Shown: in pieces, positions 28,785 to 35,957 of the stretch
Numbering within the stretch: the stretch's first letter is position 1
Layout of the letters: the number at the start of each line of letters is the position of its first letter
Assembly (NCBI GenBank): GCA_029775995.1
Contig: JARVJX010000005.1
Location: forward strand, 1 to 35,957
Source: Nitrososphaeria archaeon
Lineage (GTDB): Archaea; Thermoproteota; Nitrososphaeria; Nitrososphaerales; JARVJX01
Length of the DNA: 35,957 bases
Direction: 5' to 3'
Made by a program: the position numbers and the translations under genes
Notes under the pieces: generated by a model
Database searches by the model: none
What the model saw: only the letters and a program-made list of their open reading frames with translations
Told to the model about the DNA's origin: nothing

Positions 28785-29963
28785 TTAAGTTGGGATATGT
28801 ATTGAATTATTCCTACTTAAATCTTCCCTCTCGATTATCTCATTGAGGGCTTTCGGGGTGAACCCAATTCCCCACATCTTGAGTATGTTCACACATGCCA
28901 CGAAGGGCCTATCGGCTCTATAGCCACAATATCTGCACTCGTAAACCTGCCCATTTGTCTTGGACAAACGCCCGCATCTGGGGCAGGTCTTACTCGTATT
29001 CTTAGCAGAAACATAAGGCGTTTTGTAACCATACCAAGCCATCTTATACTCTAGGAAGCTCTGGATTTTTCTGTATGGTAGCGAGGAGACTTTTCTATTC
29101 TTGTATTTAGCTTGTTTGTTCCTCGTCGTGTTATAGCTCAATCCTTTTAGTTTCTCGAGGACCGGGCTAACGCCCTTTTCAATGAATTCTCTAACGATTG
29201 CCGTGGTTACTTTATGAAGGATATCGTTGACCCTTCTTTTCTCACGCTTACAGTATTTCTCCATAAGCATCTTTGAAGTCTTTGGCTTAAATTTAGATAG
29301 GGTTTGGATTTTTTACGTTTCTCAAAATAATGAACCCTTATACCATATAGTTTTTTAAGGTCCATCTTCCGATACTTTAGCTCATCCTTTGCTTCAAGTA
29401 TATCTAAGCTCATTAGGTTGATGTCTACTGAAGTGTAGCCGTTAGGTTTTTTCTCTTCAACCTCTTTCTTGAAAGCTACAATTGCCCTATTTTTGAGCAA
29501 CGTGATTTCTCAATCTTCAACTCTCCTTCCCTCCACGTGTCAACAAATCGCCTTTGGTAAGAGCCTATGACCAGCGGAATTTCAATCCAGCTGTAGGGCT
29601 TTGTCGTAAAGATTGTTTCATCTCCTTTAAAACGCATAGGCTCCTTCTGAAGCTTCAGGGCTGAAGCCTTAAAGGTTGGAGGTTTATTGTATTGGAGTCA
29701 GCCCTTCCCCTCTTCATAAGCCTCCTCCAAGAACGTATTATTCCACATGCCAATCTACAAGCCTATATACAATAATGAGTTGCAAATCCATACTTCTGCT
29801 TAAAATGGTCGTATAACACCTTCTCTAGCTTCATGGGGGAGCCGATGTTGTTCTTTAATGCATATTGTACGCATTCATTAACCATTTGGTTGAAAGTCTC
29901 AAGTAATGGTTTAACTTCAGCACGTGAGTTGTGCTTGAAGACAACGGCTTTAACTACTTTCAT
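28785..29963 (-). pseudogene. Frameshifted TnpB (IS607/IS605-type) nuclease
   Basis: Three disjoint ORFs: 29763-29963 N-term (MKVVKAVVFKH...), 29207-29500 (SVDINLMSLDIL), 28785-29270 with KTCPRCGRL...YECRYCGYRADRPFVACVNIL zinc ribbon; stops/frameshifts between them. Confidence 0.85.
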
Positions 29964-30133
29964 GATTTACCTCTTATAATTCTCTCTATGTCATTTCTAT
30001 AATAGCGTAGTTTTCCACTTGGGAGACGAACTGCTCTTATGAGTCCTTTCTTATACCATAACCAAAGGGTCTTATTGCTGACTTTGAGCATAGTCCTAGC
30101 TTCTTTGGTAGTAATGAGTTCCTCGTATGACAT
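29960..30133 (-). CDS. Stand-alone MerR-like HTH ORF resembling the N-terminus of an IS607 TnpA serine recombinase
   Basis: 57 aa MSYEELITTKEARTMLKVSNKTLWLWYKKGLIRAVRLPSGKLRYYRNDIERIIRGKS; its TGA overlaps the TnpB ATG (ATGA); no resolvase catalytic domain. Confidence 0.75.
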   Translation of the reverse strand: MSYEELITTKEARTMLKVSNKTLWLWYKKGLIRAVRLPSGKLRYYRNDIERIIRGKS

Positions 30134-30200
30134 CAAAGAAATATTAGAAATAAGTTAATATTTAAACCTATCTATTCCGAAACTTGCTGACTACGGCAAA

Positions 30201-30773
30201 TTGGCTGAAGTGATGGGGAGAGAGGATTACAAAGACAAAGACTATTTTCGTAAGAACTCTGAGGAAGTAAAAAATGGAATATTAAACCAATTATACGATG
30301 ATGAGTTAAATCGCTTTATAAAATCTGTAAATCCTAGAAACGAATCTTTAGACGCTTCTCTCTTCGCTATATTTTACTTTAATGTTTTACCTGCTGAAGA
30401 TCCCAGAGTTATAAACACCATGGAAGAAGTTGAAAGGGAACTTTGGGTTAAAAAAGGGGTTGGTGGTATAGCAAGGTATAAAGGGGATCTTTACTTTAGA
30501 ACTTCTGAAGAGATTATAGGAAATCCTTGGATTCTTACCACTCTTTATCTTTCAATTTTTTATTCAGAGATAGGAAATTTAAAGAAGGCAAAATCCTTGA
30601 TCGATTGGGTCACTAACTTTTCCTTTGAGTTGTTACCAGAGCAAATTAATCCTTTTAGTGGAGAGGCTGTAAGCGTTTTACCTTTAGCTTGGAGTCATGC
30701 AGCTTTTGCAGTAGCTCTAAGCAAATTTATTTCTAAATTAAAGGAAAGAAACTTAAGTTGGAAGGCTTTATAA
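30201..30773 (+). pseudogene. C-terminal fragment of GH15 glucoamylase-like protein
   Basis: 190 aa; FELLPEQINPFSGEAVSVLPLAWSHAAFAVAL; N-terminal catalytic portion absent, adjacent to IS607-like remnant. Confidence 0.7.
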
Positions 30774-30839
30774 ATATAAATATAAATTTAAAGTAAGAGT
30801 GAAAAGGAGATAAGTATAAAATTTGATCGTCAAACAAGT

Positions 30840-31326
30840 TTGAAGAGAGTAAAACAAAGTTGTATGCACTTTAGGCCCATCTCTTCAAATCCCAGTATAA
30901 TTGAGAAAGTGTAAGAGCTGGTATGAGTATCGCAAGGCTTAACTTTTCTTATTCAACCCTGAAGAGATCATAAAGTTATGCAAATGGTTAAAAGAATAGC
31001 AGAGAAACTTGATAAGCTATAGCAATTTTACAAGATTTACCAGTACCTAAACTAAGAATTGGAAAGCTAAAAAAGGGAAAGCTAAAAACCTTGTATCTTA
31101 AGAAGGGAGAAATTTTAATTTAACCATAGATGAAGATGGTATAAATCAATATCTTTAAACTACAAGACTTACCAAAAGAAGTAAAATAGGAAGATATTTT
31201 TAGCTGATGGTTAATAAGATTACAGTAATGTAATAGAAAAGGATGATAGAATAATGATGGTTGCTGGAGATCCAAGAGGAGCAAAAGGTGGGGCAGAATT
31301 TATGAAAGTTCGATTGATAAACTAAC
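30840..31326 (+). pseudogene. pyk: Pyruvate kinase pseudogene with internal deletion and frameshifts
   Basis: KVVCTLGPS / SSNPSIIEKV / VRAGMSIARLNFSYSTL / MVKRIAEKLDK / AILQDLPVPKLRIGKLKKGKL / DRIMMVAGDPRGAKGGAEFMKVRLI in successive frames. Confidence 0.8.
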
Positions 31327-31365
31327 AATTTAAGAATCTTTTTAAGTTAGATCTATATTCAATAA

Positions 31366-31773
31366 TTGATGGTAAGTTTATCTGAGGCTCAAACCAATTT
31401 TTTAAAGAAAGCAAGAGTAGCAAGATTAGCTACCTTTGGGGATAAGGGAATTCATTTAGTTCCTATATGCTATGCTTATAACGAGAACTATATATACATA
31501 GGTACAGGTGCTAAATCAGTAAAAGTTAAAAATTTAGAGAGAAATTCAGAAATAACTTTTTTGGTTGATGAATATAGTGAGGATTGGAATAGGCTTAAGG
31601 GCTTGATGATAAAGGGTAAAGCAGAGATAGTAAAGGGAGGAAAAAATTTTGAAGATGGGAAGGTTATCCTTTACAAGAAGTATTCACAGTATGAGAAGGA
31701 AGCCCCTATTAAGGAAGGGCAAAATGTGATTATAAAAGTAAAGCCAAGGGATATAGTTTCTTGGGGATTATAG
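31366..31773 (+). CDS. Pyridoxamine 5'-phosphate oxidase-fold (PPOX, possibly F420-binding) protein
   Basis: 135 aa; FLKKARVARLATFGDKGIHLVPICYAY. Confidence 0.8.
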   Translation: MMVSLSEAQTNFLKKARVARLATFGDKGIHLVPICYAYNENYIYIGTGAKSVKVKNLERNSEITFLVDEYSEDWNRLKGLMIKGKAEIVKGGKNFEDGKVILYKKYSQYEKEAPIKEGQNVIIKVKPRDIVSWGL

Positions 31774-32297
31774 TGAAAGATGCTGTAATTTTAGATTCAT
31801 CGGGCTTTTATTCAGGCTTAGCCTTTTCCATGAAGAACTTTTATACTACTAAAGGTGTTTTAAAAGAAATATCACATATTAAGTTAAGCAAATTGGCTCT
31901 AGAGAGCCTATTAGAGCAGGGTTTGATAAAGGTTGATGAAGGGAAGAAGGAACATTTCAAAAAGGTTATAGAAGTGGCAAAAAGAAGTGGAGATTTCAAA
32001 AGGTTATCAAAGACCGATCTTTCCCTTTTAGCCCTAGCCTTAAAGCTTAAAGATGAAAATTTTGATTCGTTGATAGTTTCCGATGATTACTCTTTATGCA
32101 ACGTAGCTAAGCTTTTGAATTTGAAGGTAACTACATCCGTAACTAGGGGTATAACTAAGGTAATTCGTTGGATAGTTTACTGCAAATCTTGTAAGAAAGT
32201 ATTCGGAGAGTATGATGTTAAAGTATGTGATGTTTGTGGTTCTCCTCTAGCTAGAAAACCTAGGGGAAAGTTAAAAAAGAAAGCTAAGGTTAGCTAA
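31761..32297 (+). CDS. Nob1-like PIN endonuclease with C-terminal zinc ribbon
   Basis: 178 aa; AVILDSSGFYSG, LSKTDLSLLALAL, IVSDDYSLCNVA, YCKSCKKVF...CDVCGSPL. Confidence 0.88.
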   Translation: MGIIVKDAVILDSSGFYSGLAFSMKNFYTTKGVLKEISHIKLSKLALESLLEQGLIKVDEGKKEHFKKVIEVAKRSGDFKRLSKTDLSLLALALKLKDENFDSLIVSDDYSLCNVAKLLNLKVTTSVTRGITKVIRWIVYCKSCKKVFGEYDVKVCDVCGSPLARKPRGKLKKKAKVS

Positions 32298-32301
32298 GGA
32301 T

Positions 32302-32973
32302 ATGAGAATAGCCATATTGGGAGGAACAGGAGATTTAGGAAAGGGCCTAGTCCTAAGGTGGAGCAAAAAGCACGATATAATCGTTGGTTCAAGATTCAAA
32401 GAAAAAGCCCTAAAGATGGCGGAAGAGTATAGAGCTATAGCTAAAAAGCATTATGGAGATGCCATGTTAGGTTCTATAGAAGGGGAGGAAAATTTAAAAG
32501 CCCTTAATAGGGCTGAAGTGATAGTTCCCTGCATTTCTCATGAGTATATATTGGATTTTGCAAAGAGCCTAACCATAAGAGAGGATCAGGTTGTATTAAG
32601 TCCTATAACAGTATTAGAGAAAAAAGGAAAAACTTTTTACTATCGTCCCATGAGTTATGAAGGAAAGAGCCTATCGGTAAGTGAACTTTTAGTAGAGCTT
32701 TTAAAAACAAATAGGATAGTTACGGCCTTTCAAACTGTTTCTGCTGGTAAGTTGGCAGACCTTAATTCAGAGCTCAACTATGATATCCTCATCTGTGGTG
32801 ACGATCTTAAAGCTGTAGAGCAGGTAAAAGGCTTAATTGAGGATATAAAGAACCTTAAGGCTTACTATGTTGGAGGCTTAGATTTATCTAGTTTGGTGGA
32901 ATGCCAAACAGCCTTACTCATAAATTTAGCCATTAGGAATAAGCTAAAGGACCCTTCTTTAAAGATAGTTTAA
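32302..32973 (+). CDS. npdG: F420-dependent NADP reductase (NpdG-like)
   Basis: 223 aa; RIAILGGTGDLGKGLVLRWSKKHDIIVGSR Rossmann motif; VTAFQTVSAGKLADLN. Confidence 0.85.
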   Translation: MRIAILGGTGDLGKGLVLRWSKKHDIIVGSRFKEKALKMAEEYRAIAKKHYGDAMLGSIEGEENLKALNRAEVIVPCISHEYILDFAKSLTIREDQVVLSPITVLEKKGKTFYYRPMSYEGKSLSVSELLVELLKTNRIVTAFQTVSAGKLADLNSELNYDILICGDDLKAVEQVKGLIEDIKNLKAYYVGGLDLSSLVECQTALLINLAIRNKLKDPSLKIV

Positions 32974-32986
32974 GCTTTACAAAGGT

Positions 32987-33337
32987 TTAGGGGACTTTAT
33001 CCCTTTTTTTGATATAGAAGCCCCTTCCTTCACAATCCTTTCCTTTAGACTCATTAATTAACTTAGAACCTATACTTAAGTTATCTAAGATTACCTTTCC
33101 TTCCAATATAGCAGCTAATATAATGGAGTTCCAATAAACTTTTTCTTCTATTTCTTTAAAGGATGCTTCAAAGACTGAAGCATCTAAAAGGGGCTCTATC
33201 TCATGAGGTTTAATCTTAATATTTTCATCCTTTTTGATGGTTAAGAGGTCGCAATCACTAAGGGCTAATGGTTTATTGTGTAAGTATAAAGTCCTCGATA
33301 AAGAATCCTTTGAGTATAGCATAGTATAAGAAATCAC
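32987..33337 (-). CDS. Hypothetical protein
   Basis: 116 aa open frame convergent with npdG; family not recognised; likely internal ATG start (MLYSKDSL...). Confidence 0.5.
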   Translation of the reverse strand: MISYTMLYSKDSLSRTLYLHNKPLALSDCDLLTIKKDENIKIKPHEIEPLLDASVFEASFKEIEEKVYWNSIILAAILEGKVILDNLSIGSKLINESKGKDCEGRGFYIKKRDKVP

Positions 33338-34213
33338 TCAACTTAAGAAGCTCCCTACAATACTCTTACCTACAATCCTATTAAAGTCAAAGATTGAGAA
33401 GATTGGTACAGGTCCGTTAAGGAGTATCTCATCTGCCCCTCCAGGCTGACCGTAAGCTGGTGCAACGATTCCTCTCCTCTTAATTAAGTTAGGATCTATG
33501 TCCTTTAAGGCTATACCTCCAATCCTGTATAATGGAGGGTTTGGTAAAGAAAGGACTTGCTGAGCGTAGCTTTGATCATCTGTTAAGAGAGTTGTCCAAT
33601 AGGTTCCTTGTGGATTGTAGGAGTAGATCATGTGGTTATTTTTTATGAAGTTAAATTCATTGACACTCCTTACGTATCTGAAGATAAAGGAAGAGCGGAG
33701 AATACGGTAGGGTTGTTGAGCAGCCAAATTCTCATACTAAATTTGGGGAAGATAGTTATAGCTCTCTCGGATATTCTCATTATAGATAGATCGTAGCAAG
33801 CTCAAGAGCTCCTCTGGTCCTACGCTAAGCTGCTGATACACAATGTCGCCGTAGGATCCTTCCATCCTACCAAAGGGCTCGTCTCTAAAGACTCTGTGCT
33901 CGGGGCTTCCTACCCAAGTCACCACTCGAACACTTCCAACTTGTACTGAGGACTCCGATATATTCAAGTCTTCAAGGGATATAGAGAAGTATCTTTCTCT
34001 CTCTCTTCCATAACCGCCAAAGGTAATAGAAGCACTTCTTGTGTCGAAAGGGAAGACATGAGACTCTACATAAGGGATACCTTTTGATTGAAGGAGGCCA
34101 ACAAATTCGTTTAATACTCCTTCAATTCTCTTTATCAGGTCCAAGATTTGGGGATTTGCTGAAGCTCCAATCCAATACAGGAAATCATCCTCACCAGTTA
34201 AAGTACTCAACAA
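33338..34213 (-). pseudogene. Virus-derived hypothetical protein split by an in-frame amber (two ORFs 33737-34213 and 33338-33727 in one frame)
   Basis: 158-aa and 129-aa ORFs share one frame across a single TAG at 33737-33739 (...NYLPQI*YENLAAQQPYRIL...); TATA-like box upstream at about 34230. Confidence 0.5.
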
Positions 34214-34256
34214 AAGCCTTAACTATAAAACTATATATAAACATTAAGTTCGCTTT

Positions 34257-34272
34257 GGCTGTGGCAGAAAAG
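34257..34272 (+). repeat. 16-nt direct repeat, copy 1
   Basis: GGCTGTGGCAGAAAAG; second copy at 35837-35852. Confidence 0.8.
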
Positions 34273-34310
34273 CTACTTCATCACCTCTATGGATGTTAAG
34301 TTGGGTTCTT

Positions 34311-34415
34311 AGCTACGTAATCTTAGATAGAGACACCATCACAGTATTGAACCTTCAAAGACGGGGAGCAGGGTTCCCCCAAAGAGCCCTCCATGAATCG
34401 AGAGGGAAGGGTTAA
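34311..34415 (+). pseudogene. TnpB C-terminal fragment
   Basis: SYVILDRDTITVLNLQRRGAGFPQRALHESRGKG*; resembles the RuvC-III/C-terminal end of archaeal TnpB. Confidence 0.45.
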
Positions 34416-34591
34416 GTGGGAGCAAAAGCAACAATTTACTATGTATTTATACTTAACCCAGAACCCTTCAAGCTAAAGTTCCTCTTAGGCTTGATTTATT
34501 GTGTTATACTCTTCTCTTCTATAAGCTTCTCTAACTTACCTTTCTTCGTTTCGTTTTGTTTTGTTTTGTTTTTAATCTCCCTCAACTTCTG

Positions 34592-34798
34592 TCAAAATTG
34601 TAAATCTTCTAGCTTAACCTTATTTAACCTGTATAATCTTGCCCAATCCTCCACTATGGCTCCTAGGAACCTTCCTAATGGTGGCTCTTTCTTTTTCTCC
34701 TTAAGCATTTCCTCCTTTAGCTCTAAATATAATTCTTCCAAATAATTTGCTTCACTTATAGAAAGAGATATGGGTCTAGAGACCCTTATCGGTGGCAT
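34592..34798 (-). CDS. Small ribbon-helix-helix-like protein
   Basis: 68 aa MPPIRVSRPISLSISEANYLEELYLELKEEML...LGRFLGAIVEDWARLYRL; beta-strand plus two helices pattern. Confidence 0.5.
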   Translation of the reverse strand: MPPIRVSRPISLSISEANYLEELYLELKEEMLKEKKKEPPLGRFLGAIVEDWARLYRLNKVKLEDLQF

Positions 34799-34845
34799 CT
34801 TACCTCTCCTAACCTTTTTACCTCACTTCACTTCATTTCATTATT

Positions 34846-34877
34846 TTATTTTTTATTTATCTTATTTTTTATTTATC
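34846..34877. repeat. 16-bp tandem repeat x2
   Basis: ttattttttatttatc twice. Confidence 0.9.
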
Positions 34878-34886
34878 TTCTTACTT

Positions 34887-35393
34887 CTATGCCGATGTTA
34901 TCTTCCCTATAGCATTTGCATCTATGGTCTTATAGTTCCATCTTGCCCTTGCTGGTGCTTCAACTAAATCATTCACAGGATCATTTACCTCTTCTATCAT
35001 CAGATCTCTTCTAATAAATAGAACTCCAGCATTCTTTGTATCTACCAATAGAGCTGTTCCAGAACTTAATAGACTTGTTACCTCTACCCTCATGCCTGCT
35101 AAATAGGGGACTTGCCCTTCAGGCTCCAAGTCTCTACCTCTATATACTATCCAATTTTGTACGGAAGTATCTTTCAATAGATCGGAAAATTCCGTTGGGT
35201 TCACTATCAGTGTATCGGCTCTCCTCTTCTTTTCATTCCACATAATAGCGTATAGAGATGCTATATCACTGAACTTTAGGGTCCCAGCAGTAGAAGCTGC
35301 CATTGAGCTACCAGCATCACTCACCATCTGACTCAATATGTAGCTACTTTGAAATTCACTATAGGCAAAATCCTCCCCTTGCTCTAGAACCAA
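34887..35393 (-). pseudogene. HK97-fold major capsid protein, N-terminally truncated
   Basis: 168 aa; STAGTLKFSDIASLYAIMWNEKKRRADTLIVNPTEFSDLLKDTS...PYLAGMRVEVTSLLSSGTALLVDTKNAGVLFIRRDLMIEEVNDPVNDLVEAPARARWNYKTIDANAIGKI. Confidence 0.7.
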
Positions 35394-35481
35394 ATAAAAT
35401 TATAGTAACTTTCTCTTTGCTAAGCCTAGAGGTATATCTCTCAAAGGCTTCCTTTTCAATTTTTCTTTTAACCTCATATAC
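35359..35481 (-). pseudogene. MNT-type nucleotidyltransferase N-terminal fragment
   Basis: VYEVKRKIEKEAFERYTSRLSKEKVTIILFGSRARGGFCL*; GSRARG motif at 35374-35391. Confidence 0.65.
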
Positions 35482-35651
35482 TATCCTCCCCCCACCCCTT
35501 TTATCTCAAGGGCCTTAAGAGCTTCCCCTTTTGTGTATTCAGATATAGGAGCATCAGGGTATCTAGATTGAAGATAGTGTTCTTGAAGCCATCTAAGTTC
35601 GTCTATATTAGGAAGGGGAAGCTTTTCAGCTTCAGTTATATCAAAGGAAAG
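35481..35651 (-). pseudogene. HEPN-domain C-terminal fragment
   Basis: ITEAEKLPLPNIDELRWLQEHYLQSRYPDAPISEYTKGEALKALEIKG*; HYxxSRYPDA pattern; immediately upstream of the MNT fragment. Confidence 0.6.
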
Positions 35652-35836
35652 TTAAAGAGTGAGTAATGGGTTGAATTCCCCTCTTGAAAATATAAAGCCT
35701 TTAGAGCCAATTCGGAAGCCTGTTAGGCATGAAAACAGCAAGCTGCATAGAATCCTTCTTTTAAGTTGCTCTCGGCTACCTTTAAATTTTCATCGGCTCT
35801 TCTTATCCGTATTTTTATATGCTCAATACTCAAAAC

Positions 35837-35852
35837 GGCTGTGGCAGAAAAG
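35837..35852 (+). repeat. 16-nt direct repeat, copy 2
   Basis: GGCTGTGGCAGAAAAG; matches 34257-34272. Confidence 0.8.
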
Positions 35853-35935
35853 TTTGTTTCATGGTCTAAACTTCTCGTCATGCCAGCTCAATAGCTATAA
35901 CCTGCCTTGATATGTGTGGTGGGAGGTGGATCATG

Positions 35936-35957
35936 GGCTAAGAAGAGGGATTGGAAG
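35936..35957 (+). pseudogene. Possible IS5-like transposase N-terminus truncated by window end
   Basis: Frame reads WAKKRDWK..., resembling the opening of archaeal IS5-like transposases. Confidence 0.3.

Noticed and set aside
33737-33739. Amber reassignment (pyrrolysine code) for the genome
   Set aside because: TAG terminates clear housekeeping genes (ilvB, cdc48, PPOX), so global reassignment is unlikely
34536-34580. (TTTTG)n run near 34541-34575 as a functional element
   Set aside because: Simple low-complexity tract, likely replication slippage
35659-35910. ORF 35659-35910 (+) as a TnpB C-terminus (KPVRHEN...)
   Set aside because: Only a vague resemblance to TnpB tails; antisense overlap with HEPN upstream region and no zinc ribbon
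1-35957. CRISPR array
   Set aside because: No regularly spaced repeats seen; only short tandem duplications

Overview
This is an A+T-rich archaeal chromosomal window, probably Thermoproteota/TACK-like judging from gene content. It carries: a branched-chain amino-acid operon (ilvB-ilvN-leuA/cimA-leuB); an information-processing block (small Zn-ribbon, aEF-1beta, CDC48, wHTH, FEN-1, HD protein); EF-2 interrupted by a ~611-aa LAGLIDADG intein inside its P-loop; a SIS isomerase and an XPF-type nuclease; a DoxX/HxlR divergent pair with a decayed VOC dioxygenase; tRNA-Phe; moeA; a DHH protein; the exosome superoperon (SBDS-Rrp4-Rrp41-Rrp42-eL43-Pcc1-prefoldin beta); a second DHH protein; an ECF transporter core; and an orphan mtrH. 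The right third is a decay zone: a degraded IS607/TnpB-like element with a stand-alone MerR-type HTH ORF, a truncated GH15 glucoamylase, a shredded pyruvate kinase pseudogene, and a virus-derived minus-strand segment. That segment holds an HK97-type capsid fragment abutting a HEPN/MNT toxin-antitoxin remnant. IS5-like transposase debris lies at the left edge and possibly the right edge. The observations most worth a second look are the P-loop intein with its probable internal winged-helix, the catDE-like quinone-response locus with a palindrome over the TATA box, the HTH/TnpB ATGA-coupled pair, the MNT-capsid junction, the in-frame amber in a viral gene, and the 81-nt perfect repeat within CDC48. 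All assignments come from reading the sequence and the supplied ORFs; no database search was run.
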